Below, in pieces: positions 1-7,663 of a stretch of DNA of 64,000 nt (positions within the stretch are counted from its first letter, which is position 1; each line of letters starts with the position of its first letter). This DNA comes from Acidobacteriota bacterium (GTDB taxonomy: Bacteria > Acidobacteriota > Thermoanaerobaculia > Multivoradales > Multivoraceae), in assembly GCA_029263415.1 (NCBI GenBank), contig JAJCXN010000051.1:62001-126000 (forward strand), in the 5' to 3' direction. A program made the position numbers and the translations under genes. The notes beneath the pieces were generated by a model. The model was not told where the DNA came from. It ran no database searches and saw nothing but the letters and a program-made list of their open reading frames with translations.

Positions 1-183
1 TTCGGCAACTTCGTCTGCACGCTGCAACACACCGACGGTGACTCGTTCAGCTGTCCGTGGGCCGCCACATGGCGTGGCAGTGCGAACGTCGTGTTCATTA
101 AGTCGGGACCATCAAACATCGGCAGCGTTCGCCTGGATTCGAGCGAGTTCAAGCGCCGAGAGTCGGAACGCCGAGAGCAGTAA
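1..183 (+). CDS. 3' end of an unidentified gene (partial)
   Basis: Frame 1 is open from the first base to TAA at 181-183, giving 60 residues. The segment has a plausible folded composition (FGNFVCTLQHTDG near the start) and a charged, Arg/Glu-rich tail. It reads in the same direction as the GMC gene that begins 96 bases later, so it could be the last gene of the preceding unit. I do not recognise the family, and a short open stretch at a window edge in GC-rich DNA can arise by chance. Sequence to the left of the window would decide it. Confidence 0.35.
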   Translation, partial: FGNFVCTLQHTDGDSFSCPWAATWRGSANVVFIKSGPSNIGSVRLDSSEFKRRESERREQ

Positions 184-227
184 CGCAGACCAAACAAGTT
201 TTCACAACGTCACCCCATCTCACCATT

Positions 228-249
228 GAGACTGGCACATGCCAGCCTC
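228..249. promoter_or_regulatory. 22-bp inverted repeat upstream of the GMC gene
   Basis: GAG-a-CTGGCA-CA-TGCCAG-c-CTC is a near-perfect dyad with one mismatched pair, lying about 30 bases before the ATG at 280. Its size and symmetry suit a dimeric repressor or activator. Alternatively it could form the hairpin terminator of the gene ending at 183, but no T-run follows. No adjacent regulator gene is visible, and the second GMC operon near 55754 lacks the motif. Confidence 0.4.
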
Positions 250-279
250 ACCAAAAGGCCCACGGGTTAAAGTAGTCAC

Positions 280-1986
280 ATGCAAGTCATCAAGAGTCCG
301 GACGTATACGACGTAGTGATCATCGGTTCGGGCGCCGGCGGCGGGACCGCTGCTCAGGTGCTTACGGAGAAGGGCATCAAGGTCGCCATGCTCGAGGCCG
401 GCGGCACGATCGACCCGCTGACCGATTTCAAAGAACACGTCATGCCGCACGACGTACCCCACCGCGGCGCGCACGACGATGCCTCGATGTACTTTGGCGA
501 GGCACCGTACAACTACTTCGCTGCGCCAAACGGCTTTTGGGACATCAAGGGCGAGCCGTTCACGGTCGCTAAGGGCAACAAGTTTCAGTGGTTCCGGTCG
601 CGCGTCGTTGGCGGTCGCACCAACCATTGGGGCCGAATCTCTCTACGCTTTTCTGACTACGATTTCGAGCCCTACTCCACCGATGGTCTAGGCACCGACT
701 GGCCGATCTCGTATGAGGAAATCGCACCCTACTATGAGCGGGTCGAGCGGTTCGTTGGCATCACCGGCAGCAAAGAAGGACTGCGCACTGCGCCTGATGG
801 CATCTTTCAACCGCCGCCCGAGCCCAAGGTGCATGAACGCTTGATCAAAGAGTCCTGCGACGATCTCGGCATCCCCTGCATCCCGAATCGAAGGGCCGTC
901 ATCACTCGACGAACCAACGGCAGAGTGCCGTGCCATTACTGCGGCCAATGCGGTCGCGGGTGCAAGACCGCGTCCAACTATTCGTCGAGTACATTGCAAA
1001 TCCTGCCTGCCGTTAAGGCAGGCAAACTCGACCTGATCACCGGCGCAATGGCGCGTGAGATCTTGGTCGATGAGAACGCGCAGGTCACCGGTGTCTCGTA
1101 TGTCGACAAAGCAACCCGAACCGAGCGGCAGATCCGCTGTCGCAGCCTGGTGTTGGCAGCGTCAGCCTGTGAAAGCGCTCGCCTGCTGCTCAACTCGCAG
1201 TCTCGTCGCTTTCCACGTGGCCTAGCCAACGGGTCGGGCATGGTCGGCCGCAACCTGATGGATACCGTTGGCTTTGAACTCTTGGGCCAGATCCCCGCGA
1301 TGGAGGGCATGCCGCGTTACAACACCGACGGCGCCGGCGGCGGCCATCTCTATGTGCCCTGGTGGCTGCACGACCAAAAGAACAAAGACTTTCCGCGCGG
1401 ATACCACATCGAACTCGGCGGCGGTTATTCAATGCCTGGCCTCGGTTCGTTTCAAGGTGTTGCGCGCAAGAATGGCTACGGCGTAGACATGAAGGCGGCT
1501 ATCCGTCGCAACTACGGCACCTACATCAACCTCGCGGGTCGGGGCGAGATGATCCCCAACCACATGAGCTATTGCGAAATCGATCCCGACGTCACCGACG
1601 ACTTCGGCATCCCAGTCCTCCGCTTTCACTTTCAGTGGACCGACTACGAATGGAAGCAAGCGCGCCACATGGAACGCACCTTCGCCGACATCATCGAAGG
1701 CATGGGTGGCAACGTCATCGGTCTGAGCGCTCCGGGCCGCGATGGCGACGGCATCTCGGTCGGCGGCTCGATCATCCACGAACTGGGCACTACCCGCATG
1801 GGCAACGATCCCAAGAGTTCGGTGTTCAACAGATGGTGTCAGGCGCACGAGGTGAACAATCTGTTCATCGCAGACGCAGCACCGTTCGTCAGCTGCCCAG
1901 ACAAGAATCCCACCATGACGATTCAGGCGTTGGCCTGGCGAACCTCGGACTATCTGGCCGAACAATTGAGGAAACGCAATGTCTAA
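280..1986 (+). CDS. GMC family FAD-dependent oxidoreductase with Cys cluster
   Basis: The 568-residue product is a GMC-type flavoprotein dehydrogenase, probably oxidising a sugar, alcohol or polyol. The FAD-binding motif GSGAGGG lies at residues 16-22. The GMC C-terminal part carries HELGTTRMG near residue 501 and a late NPTMT motif. A cysteine group, C218-x2-C221-x2-C224-x3-C228, sits where bacterial FAD-dependent glucose and gluconate dehydrogenases of this family carry Fe-S ligands. That placement is from knowledge of the family; the cluster itself is inferred. The gene overlaps the next one by 8 bases, so the two are probably one enzyme complex. No cytochrome subunit follows, so the electron acceptor is unknown. 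The substrate cannot be read from sequence. Confidence 0.9.
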   Translation: MQVIKSPDVYDVVIIGSGAGGGTAAQVLTEKGIKVAMLEAGGTIDPLTDFKEHVMPHDVPHRGAHDDASMYFGEAPYNYFAAPNGFWDIKGEPFTVAKGNKFQWFRSRVVGGRTNHWGRISLRFSDYDFEPYSTDGLGTDWPISYEEIAPYYERVERFVGITGSKEGLRTAPDGIFQPPPEPKVHERLIKESCDDLGIPCIPNRRAVITRRTNGRVPCHYCGQCGRGCKTASNYSSSTLQILPAVKAGKLDLITGAMAREILVDENAQVTGVSYVDKATRTERQIRCRSLVLAASACESARLLLNSQSRRFPRGLANGSGMVGRNLMDTVGFELLGQIPAMEGMPRYNTDGAGGGHLYVPWWLHDQKNKDFPRGYHIELGGGYSMPGLGSFQGVARKNGYGVDMKAAIRRNYGTYINLAGRGEMIPNHMSYCEIDPDVTDDFGIPVLRFHFQWTDYEWKQARHMERTFADIIEGMGGNVIGLSAPGRDGDGISVGGSIIHELGTTRMGNDPKSSVFNRWCQAHEVNNLFIADAAPFVSCPDKNPTMTIQALAWRTSDYLAEQLRKRNV

Positions 1987-2731
1987 GTTACCTCTACTCC
2001 AGCCGGGCAACGAGTCCGACACCGCTCCCGCTGGCACTCAACCTGCTTCGGGCCCTTCGCGCCGCCAACTTCTCAAGAGTGGAGCCCTGGCGCTGACCGC
2101 GGCTGGCACGGCGAGCCTGGTACCGGCACCGCTCACCGAGAGCTTCGCCGAACACGTTCACCAAGAGATCGCAGCAACGCCGGCCGGCGCGTACCAGCCG
2201 CAGGCCTTCCTACCGCATGAGTGGCAGACGCTTCGGGTCTTAGCAGAGATGATCGTTCCCGCCGACGAGGTCTCGGGCAGCGCCTTAGACGCCAAAGCTC
2301 CCGAGTTCATTGATCTGCTTGCGAGCAACAACGACCGGCTCAAAACCATCTTCACTTCAGGCTTTCTGTGGCTCGACCACGAGATGACGGAGCGCGCCAA
2401 CCATCCTTTCCGCACCGCTCCGGAAGCCGATCGGCACGCACTTTTGCACCTCTTGGCAGACAACATCGAAGAGGGCGACGCTGGCTACCCTAGTTATGTC
2501 GAGTCAGTCGACTACCAACGCTTCGAGCACTACACAACCGATCCGGGCAACCCAGTTGCCCACGGCCTGCGCTTCTTCGGCTGGGCCCGCCGACTGGTGG
2601 TCGATGCGTTCTACACCACCCCGATGGGCGTCGCTGACGTCGGCTTTGAAGGCAACAAGTTTCTGCGTACCTATGAGGTGCCCAAGGAACCGATGGAGTA
2701 CGTTAAGGCCAAGCGCGCAGCGACCAAGTAG
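1979..2731 (+). CDS. gluconate 2-dehydrogenase subunit 3 family protein (Tat exported)
   Basis: The 250-residue product has a twin-arginine type leader (SRRQLLKSGALALTAAG near residues 28-44) after an unusually long, low-complexity N-region. The mature part begins with the family-typical FLPHEWQTLRVLAEMIVPAD. In this family the small subunit partners a GMC flavoprotein and helps its export and assembly. The 8-base overlap with the upstream GMC gene supports that pairing. If the leader works, the complex acts in the periplasm. A paralogous pair in the opposite gene order lies at 53447-55754. Confidence 0.85.
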   Translation: MSKLPLLQPGNESDTAPAGTQPASGPSRRQLLKSGALALTAAGTASLVPAPLTESFAEHVHQEIAATPAGAYQPQAFLPHEWQTLRVLAEMIVPADEVSGSALDAKAPEFIDLLASNNDRLKTIFTSGFLWLDHEMTERANHPFRTAPEADRHALLHLLADNIEEGDAGYPSYVESVDYQRFEHYTTDPGNPVAHGLRFFGWARRLVVDAFYTTPMGVADVGFEGNKFLRTYEVPKEPMEYVKAKRAATK

Positions 2732-2747
2732 TAAGTCCGAAAACTCC

Positions 2748-5042
2748 TTAGAACCAAAGCCGTGCTGACAGCGCAATGTCTCGACCGGGTAGAGGTGCCG
2801 ATTCCTTGAGGAACGAAGTGTGAGTGATCGCAGCCTCGTCCGTCAGGTTCCGTCCGCGCAGCAGCAGGTCGAGGATCTGCCCTCCTAAGAGGAATCGACG
2901 ACCAACACTTGCGTTCACAAAGGTGTGGCCCTCGGTCGTTGTCTCGTTCGCCGCAACTCGATCCTGGTCGTCCACCCAGCGCAACTCAAGGTTGCCGCTC
3001 CAGTGCTCTGAGTGGTAGTGCAAGCCTCCGCCTAAGCTCATCGGCGGAATGCGGGGCAGATCGCCGCCGGCGTCAAGCTCGGCCCTCACCACATCGGCCA
3101 CCGCTTCGAAGTGCAGATGGTGACCTTTCCGGTCCAGCAGTTCGACCCGTCCTTGCAACTCAGCGCCGGCGAGCGCCGCATCGGCCTGCGTCCACAGCAG
3201 GACCGGTAGGTCATCTTTCACGTCGCCCCTGAAAGTCTGGTAGATGAAGTTGTCGAAGTCTTGTCGATAAACGGTGAGCTCGCCGGTGAAGCGGCCCTGA
3301 GCCTTGCGCAAGGAGATGTCGAGGCCCAGTGCGCGCTCCTGGCGCAGATCCGTGCGACCGATCTCGAATGAGCCCGAGGCGGCATGAGGGCCGTCAGAGA
3401 AGAGCTCCTCGGCGTTCGGCAACTTGACTGATCGCGCAAGTGACGCGCCCAACGACCAGCTCTCACCGAGCGGCAGCACCAAGCCGACCGATCCAGAGAG
3501 CCCGCTGTGGCTGATCGCAGCAATGCCGTGCGCGTCGTTCTCCTGATCTTCAAAGCGCGCTCCAACTTGCCACCGCAGTGGGCCAGCGTCGATTTCTTGA
3601 AAGGTGAACAACGCAACGCTCTGGGTGTCGGTCTGAGGAATGAACGCCTCATCGCCGACCGCCTCCAGATCCCGATCGGAAAACTGAAGACCGACCGATC
3701 CGGTGCCGTTGCCGCGAGCCTTCTGAATCAGTTCGACCCGAGTCTCCAGATAGTCATTAAAGAACAGCGTTTCGGGCTCAAACAAGGTCTCTTGAACATC
3801 GCCTACCAGCTCTGCGTGTTGGTAGTCGGTGGCACCCAAACGCACCTTGATCGCTTGAAAGATCCCAAGGTCCCGGCGCACCTCTGCGCGCAGATCGAAC
3901 CGACGTTGCTCCATATCGATGCGAACGGGAAGCTCACCGCCTTCGGGCAATCCGTAGTTCGAATCGAACGTGCTGACGGCCGCGCCCAGAAACCCTCCAT
4001 CACCAAAGAAGCGAGTTGCGCCCAGGCGACCGCCTACGGTCTCGAGATCGCTGTTCGGCACGATGTCGCGCTTGCCCTCGAAGTTGCCAGCAGACACAGA
4101 GACAAATTCGGGCGACTCATAGTCACCCGTCTCGCGTCGCATGGCGTCCACATGCCAAGCCCACTCGCCCGAGCCCCCGCCCAGCTTGACCGCACCCACG
4201 CGTTCATCCGACACCGTTCCAATGCGCAGATCGGCGGTTCCACTCAAAGGCGCGGCCGCACGCGCGGTAGGAATCCGCTCATCGATGATGTTGACCGCAC
4301 CACCAATCGCGCTTGAGCCGTAGAGTAGCGTCGCGGGCCCACGTAGCACCTCGATCCGTTCCGCTTGCACCGGATCCATTGTGACCGAGTGATCGGCACT
4401 CACCGCCGAGGCATCGCCACTGCCGATGCCACTCTCAAGCACTCTTACTCGATCGCCTGAGAGACCGCGGATAATCGGCCTGCTCGCGGCCGGGCCAAAG
4501 AAGCTAGACGACACCCCAGGTTCTTGGGCCAGGGTCTCACCAAGGCTAGCCTCCATTCTTAGCAGCAGTTCTTGACCGCTCAAGTTGGACACCGCGTTGG
4601 CCAGTTCGAGTTGCTCTCGAGCTTCGCCAGTCGCAGACACCACCACTTCTTCGAAGTGGCTGCCCGCGGACACCTCAATCTCGACCGCGGTGTCTTGGCC
4701 CGCAGTCACCGTGACCCGCTCGACGCCAGTGCCCAAAGTGGGGACCCGCACCTCGACGATGTAGGACCCGGGCCGCACAGCGCCGAAGCTGAAGGTGCCG
4801 TCTTTCTCGACCGCCACCTGCAATGCGAGGTTCGGGATACGCGCCGTCGCGAGGCTAAGACCGTGCTCGTGAATCGGAAGCACGGTGCCCGAGATCGACC
4901 CGGTCTCTTGGCCGAATGCTGGCTGCGAAACCAGGAGCGTTGTTCCAGCAATGGAGCAGAGAGTGAACACCGCGCGAAGGGCCGAGCGTCTAAGGCGACA
5001 GGTACCGCTGCGTGAATAGGAAGAATCTTGGTTGTGAAGCAT
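2748..5042 (-). CDS. TonB-dependent receptor, ZnuD-like (probable zinc/metal uptake)
   Basis: A 764-residue outer-membrane receptor. It has a signal peptide ending around AFGQ, then a carboxypeptidase-regulatory-like beta domain (about residues 48-125), a plug domain, and a beta-barrel ending in ALSARLWF with the terminal aromatic residue expected of outer-membrane barrels. The plug contains GDASAVSADHSVTMDP followed by ERIEVLRGPATLLYGSSAIG. This resembles the zinc-piracy receptor group (ZnuD type) rather than siderophore receptors; the similarity is from memory of the family. A small His/Cys-rich protein lies just upstream on the same strand. The substrate is inferred, and a metallophore or other metal is possible. 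Confidence 0.85.
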   Translation of the reverse strand: MLHNQDSSYSRSGTCRLRRSALRAVFTLCSIAGTTLLVSQPAFGQETGSISGTVLPIHEHGLSLATARIPNLALQVAVEKDGTFSFGAVRPGSYIVEVRVPTLGTGVERVTVTAGQDTAVEIEVSAGSHFEEVVVSATGEAREQLELANAVSNLSGQELLLRMEASLGETLAQEPGVSSSFFGPAASRPIIRGLSGDRVRVLESGIGSGDASAVSADHSVTMDPVQAERIEVLRGPATLLYGSSAIGGAVNIIDERIPTARAAAPLSGTADLRIGTVSDERVGAVKLGGGSGEWAWHVDAMRRETGDYESPEFVSVSAGNFEGKRDIVPNSDLETVGGRLGATRFFGDGGFLGAAVSTFDSNYGLPEGGELPVRIDMEQRRFDLRAEVRRDLGIFQAIKVRLGATDYQHAELVGDVQETLFEPETLFFNDYLETRVELIQKARGNGTGSVGLQFSDRDLEAVGDEAFIPQTDTQSVALFTFQEIDAGPLRWQVGARFEDQENDAHGIAAISHSGLSGSVGLVLPLGESWSLGASLARSVKLPNAEELFSDGPHAASGSFEIGRTDLRQERALGLDISLRKAQGRFTGELTVYRQDFDNFIYQTFRGDVKDDLPVLLWTQADAALAGAELQGRVELLDRKGHHLHFEAVADVVRAELDAGGDLPRIPPMSLGGGLHYHSEHWSGNLELRWVDDQDRVAANETTTEGHTFVNASVGRRFLLGGQILDLLLRGRNLTDEAAITHTSFLKESAPLPGRDIALSARLWF

Positions 5043-5281
5043 GTGTTGAATTCCCGGAAGCCACTAACCGCGCACCCCAAAGGAGTGCTGCTGGAACGAA
5101 AGCGGTTGACGACGCCACTGCGGACATCGCGCAGTGAGTCTTGGTGCGAAGGGTTCTGAGGCGATCGCCATCGCGATGGCAGATCGATCAAGCGCCCTTT
5201 TGCTGATCTCGATTCGGTGTTAGCCGCGCTTTGGCCCCTGGTGGGTCGCTAGCGACTAAGAAGGAAGAGAACTGTCTTGGC
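5043..5281. other. intergenic spacer upstream of the TonB receptor
   Basis: About 240 bases without a convincing gene. It should hold the receptor's promoter if the receptor is not cotranscribed with the small gene ending at 5282. I looked for a cobalamin riboswitch because of a GCCACTG match, and for an AT-rich zinc-repressor dyad. Neither is convincing. Confidence 0.4.
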
Positions 5282-5680
5282 TTAGGCTTGCGGAGGACCG
5301 CGGGCGCTCCGTGTAGAAACCGCACCTAGTTCGAGCGTCGGCGACTCTCCGAGCAGTCGCGATTCGAGACCTAAAACAGGGCCTGTGAACTGAAACGATG
5401 CCGCCAGTGCACTCCGCGAGCGACTGAACTGGCAACCCACACAGTCGTGCTCGTGCCCGGCTCTCGCGAGTGGTGCGACTCCGGGGCTCGCCTGGTGATG
5501 AGGCTCAACAGCTTGCTGGGTCGCAGGTCCATGCTCAATGACGCACTCAGCGCTGTCGAGCACCGCCAGCAGATGATCGTGCGGGACCAACGCGACCGTC
5601 GCAGAGAACAGGAGCGCGAACAAAGCGAGCCCCGTGCACAGCGGCAGCAACGATTGCCGCTTCCGTAGCAACGTGTTCAT
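5282..5680 (-). CDS. small exported His/Cys-rich protein, DUF2946-like
   Basis: The likely start is the ATG at 5680 (MNTLLRKRQ), giving 132 residues. There is one N-terminal hydrophobic segment (signal peptide or anchor, about residues 10-32) followed by His-rich stretches (PHDHLLAV, EPHHQASPG, GHEHDCVGCQF). The His pairs plus the CVGC motif suggest a metal-binding periplasmic or membrane-anchored accessory. Small proteins of this appearance often sit beside metal-related TonB receptors, as here. I am not sure of the family name, and function is inferred only from composition and position. Confidence 0.65.
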   Translation of the reverse strand: MNTLLRKRQSLLPLCTGLALFALLFSATVALVPHDHLLAVLDSAECVIEHGPATQQAVEPHHQASPGVAPLARAGHEHDCVGCQFSRSRSALAASFQFTGPVLGLESRLLGESPTLELGAVSTRSARGPPQA

Positions 5681-5764
5681 CTCAAACGAGGGTTTGGTGA
5701 TCCCGAACCTGCACATCAAGTAAGCATATCTGAGGTCCGACAGCCAAGCACTCGCAGCCCTGAG

Positions 5765-6295
5765 TCAGGCCTCAAGCGTGGCCTCAATCATGTCGAGCTG
5801 GATATCAAGCCCCTTCTTGACCCCGCCTCCGACCAGCATCATGAAGCGGAAGATCGGCACTCTCCAGTTGCCGCTCTTGATGTCCGTCACACCGTGAAGG
5901 CTCAAGCGACAGCCATCATCAGTTGTGATCAGGTCGTACGTCCAACGGCTGGTCATGGGGAGCATTGTCGATGACATCGCCCGTACCAGACTCAATTCCG
6001 AGCGGGACTCCAGAGTGCGGACCTCGATCGGCTCGCCGTGTTTCATGTCTTCAATCCAAGCCGGCAGATCATTGTCACTCGCAAGTTCTCGAAAGGCACC
6101 CGCCATCTTGCCGGTCATGGGGTGGCGCTCATAGTCAATCAGCGCCTCCCACACGGCTCCGGTCGAGACCGCGAATCTGCGACTGCTCTTGCCTTCGGTG
6201 CTCTCGGGCAAGAAGAGGCCGATCAACACAACAAGGACGACCATCGCAGCGATAGCCCCACCGCCAAACACGACGATTGCTACAAGTGTATTCAT
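5765..6295 (-). CDS. membrane-anchored SRPBCC (START-like) family protein
   Basis: 176 residues. An N-terminal transmembrane helix (about residues 5-30, rich in Val and Ile) is followed by SSRRFAVSTGAVWEALIDYE, the usual beginning of an SRPBCC hydrophobic-ligand-binding fold, and by a late SLHGVTDIKSGNWRVPIFRF. A hydrophobic ligand or coenzyme-binding role is the family norm; the ligand is unknown. It stands alone between two unrelated units. Confidence 0.65.
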   Translation of the reverse strand: MNTLVAIVVFGGGAIAAMVVLVVLIGLFLPESTEGKSSRRFAVSTGAVWEALIDYERHPMTGKMAGAFRELASDNDLPAWIEDMKHGEPIEVRTLESRSELSLVRAMSSTMLPMTSRWTYDLITTDDGCRLSLHGVTDIKSGNWRVPIFRFMMLVGGGVKKGLDIQLDMIEATLEA

Positions 6296-6400
6296 ACTGC
6301 TTCACCTCTCAAACGGTGGTTCGCGGAAGGGTGGGGCCTCAATTCTTGTTCTGCGCTGCTCTGCCCTGCGCTGCCCTGGCCAGCTCGGCTTGCCCCCATG

Positions 6401-7663
6401 CTAGCGACAGGTCTCGTTGAGCACCTTGCCATCGATCACAACACCACACACCTGCGTGGTGTATTCAAACGGATCGCCCGAGAACAGAACCAGATCGCCG
6501 TCTTTGCCCGTTTCTAACGAACCAACGCGAGCGTCGATCCCCAGCAGCGTCGCCGAGTCGATGGTCACTGACCGCAGTGCCTCATCAGCGGAGAGACCGT
6601 GGGCGGCGTAGTGGGCCACCTCGAAGATCAACACACGTGTCTTGGGCACGTAGGCTTCGTGGCCTGTCTGCACCGCAAAGGGAACACCTGCATCGCGCAG
6701 GATCCGGGCGATCTCGAAGTTCTTGTTCTGAACCCGAGCCCGCGGCGCATGCAAGAAGACCGGCACTCTGGCAGCCTTGAGTTCATCGAGCACAAGGTAC
6801 GCCTCAGCGCCACCGTCGATCACCATCTTGAAATCGAACTCGCGCTGCAAACGCAACGCAGTCACGATGTCGACGGCGCTATTGGCATTCACCATCATGG
6901 TGATCTCGCCACTCAACACCGCCGCCAACGTCTCCTTGCGCAGATCCCGCGGCATAGACGGTCCGTCGCCGTCCTCGTCATCTGTCTGCTTCGCAGCCGC
7001 CTCGGTGTGCTTGTCGAGGTAGTCACGTGCACCGAATAGTGCACCGCGCAACATGGCTATCCCCTTAGCCTTGGTTCCGGGACTCTTGAAGTCCGAGTCC
7101 AATCGGCCAATCGTCACGGCAAGCATCTTCGCCGGCTCGATCAACGCCTCCTCGACGCTGCGACCGGTGGTCTTTGCGATCAGGGTCTGGCCCGAGATCA
7201 AGGCACCGGGACCGTGACCAGTGTGGATGGTGGTGACGCCAAAGGAGCGGGCGTACTCGATTAACTCTTCCCGGGCGTTGTAGGCATCAAGCGCTCTCAA
7301 CTCGGGTTGGATCGGCGATGAAGTCTCGAGCTGGTCTTGATCTCGTACCGGCCCAACGTTGCTGTTGTAAGCGCCAGACAAACCCAAGGTCGAGCGAACA
7401 TCGACGAGACCAGGCGTCACCACCGCAGCCTTCAACTCGCGCGAACCAGCCGGAATGCGCACTCGCGACGCCGGACCTACTGCCGTGATCTTGCCGTCTT
7501 CGATCACCACCACGCCGTCTTTGATCGCTTCGCCCGACATGGTGTGAACCAGGTCACCGCGGACAGCGACCTGTGCGTGGATCGGCGCGCTCGCTAGAAG
7601 CGCCAAAGCACCCAGAGCCAAAGCTACGAACAATGGACGTTTGATCAAGTTGCACTGCCTCAT
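6401..7663 (-). CDS. amidohydrolase-fold protein lacking metal ligands (probable pseudoenzyme subunit)
   Basis: 420 residues with a signal peptide (ALLASAPIHAQ) and clear amidohydrolase composite-domain ends (VVTPGLVDV, and RVGSLETGKDGDLVLFSGDP). The catalytic positions are missing. The usual HxH after the GLVD motif reads VRST, and the positions matching HSHRH, QHGSEAW and NTDDG in its upstream partner read VNANS, DGGAEAY and QTGHEAY. The 4-base ATGA-type overlap (7660-7663) with the intact paralogue suggests equimolar expression and a heteromeric complex in which this copy is structural or regulatory. An alternative is a divergent enzyme with a different active site. Confidence 0.85.
   Translation of the reverse strand: MRQCNLIKRPLFVALALGALALLASAPIHAQVAVRGDLVHTMSGEAIKDGVVVIEDGKITAVGPASRVRIPAGSRELKAAVVTPGLVDVRSTLGLSGAYNSNVGPVRDQDQLETSSPIQPELRALDAYNAREELIEYARSFGVTTIHTGHGPGALISGQTLIAKTTGRSVEEALIEPAKMLAVTIGRLDSDFKSPGTKAKGIAMLRGALFGARDYLDKHTEAAAKQTDDEDGDGPSMPRDLRKETLAAVLSGEITMMVNANSAVDIVTALRLQREFDFKMVIDGGAEAYLVLDELKAARVPVFLHAPRARVQNKNFEIARILRDAGVPFAVQTGHEAYVPKTRVLIFEVAHYAAHGLSADEALRSVTIDSATLLGIDARVGSLETGKDGDLVLFSGDPFEYTTQVCGVVIDGKVLNETCR

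Noticed and set aside
1362-2096. 244-residue open frame, and the 202-residue minus-strand frame at 1429-2037.
   Set aside because: Both are shadows of the GMC gene, with Arg/His-rich composition typical of off-frame GC-rich DNA.
3507-4316. 269-residue plus-strand open frame.
   Set aside because: It lies wholly antisense to the well-supported TonB receptor and shows no motif.
5043-5281. Possible cobalamin riboswitch before the TonB receptor (GCCACTG match).
   Set aside because: The match is on the plus strand while the receptor is on the minus strand, and the other conserved boxes are missing.
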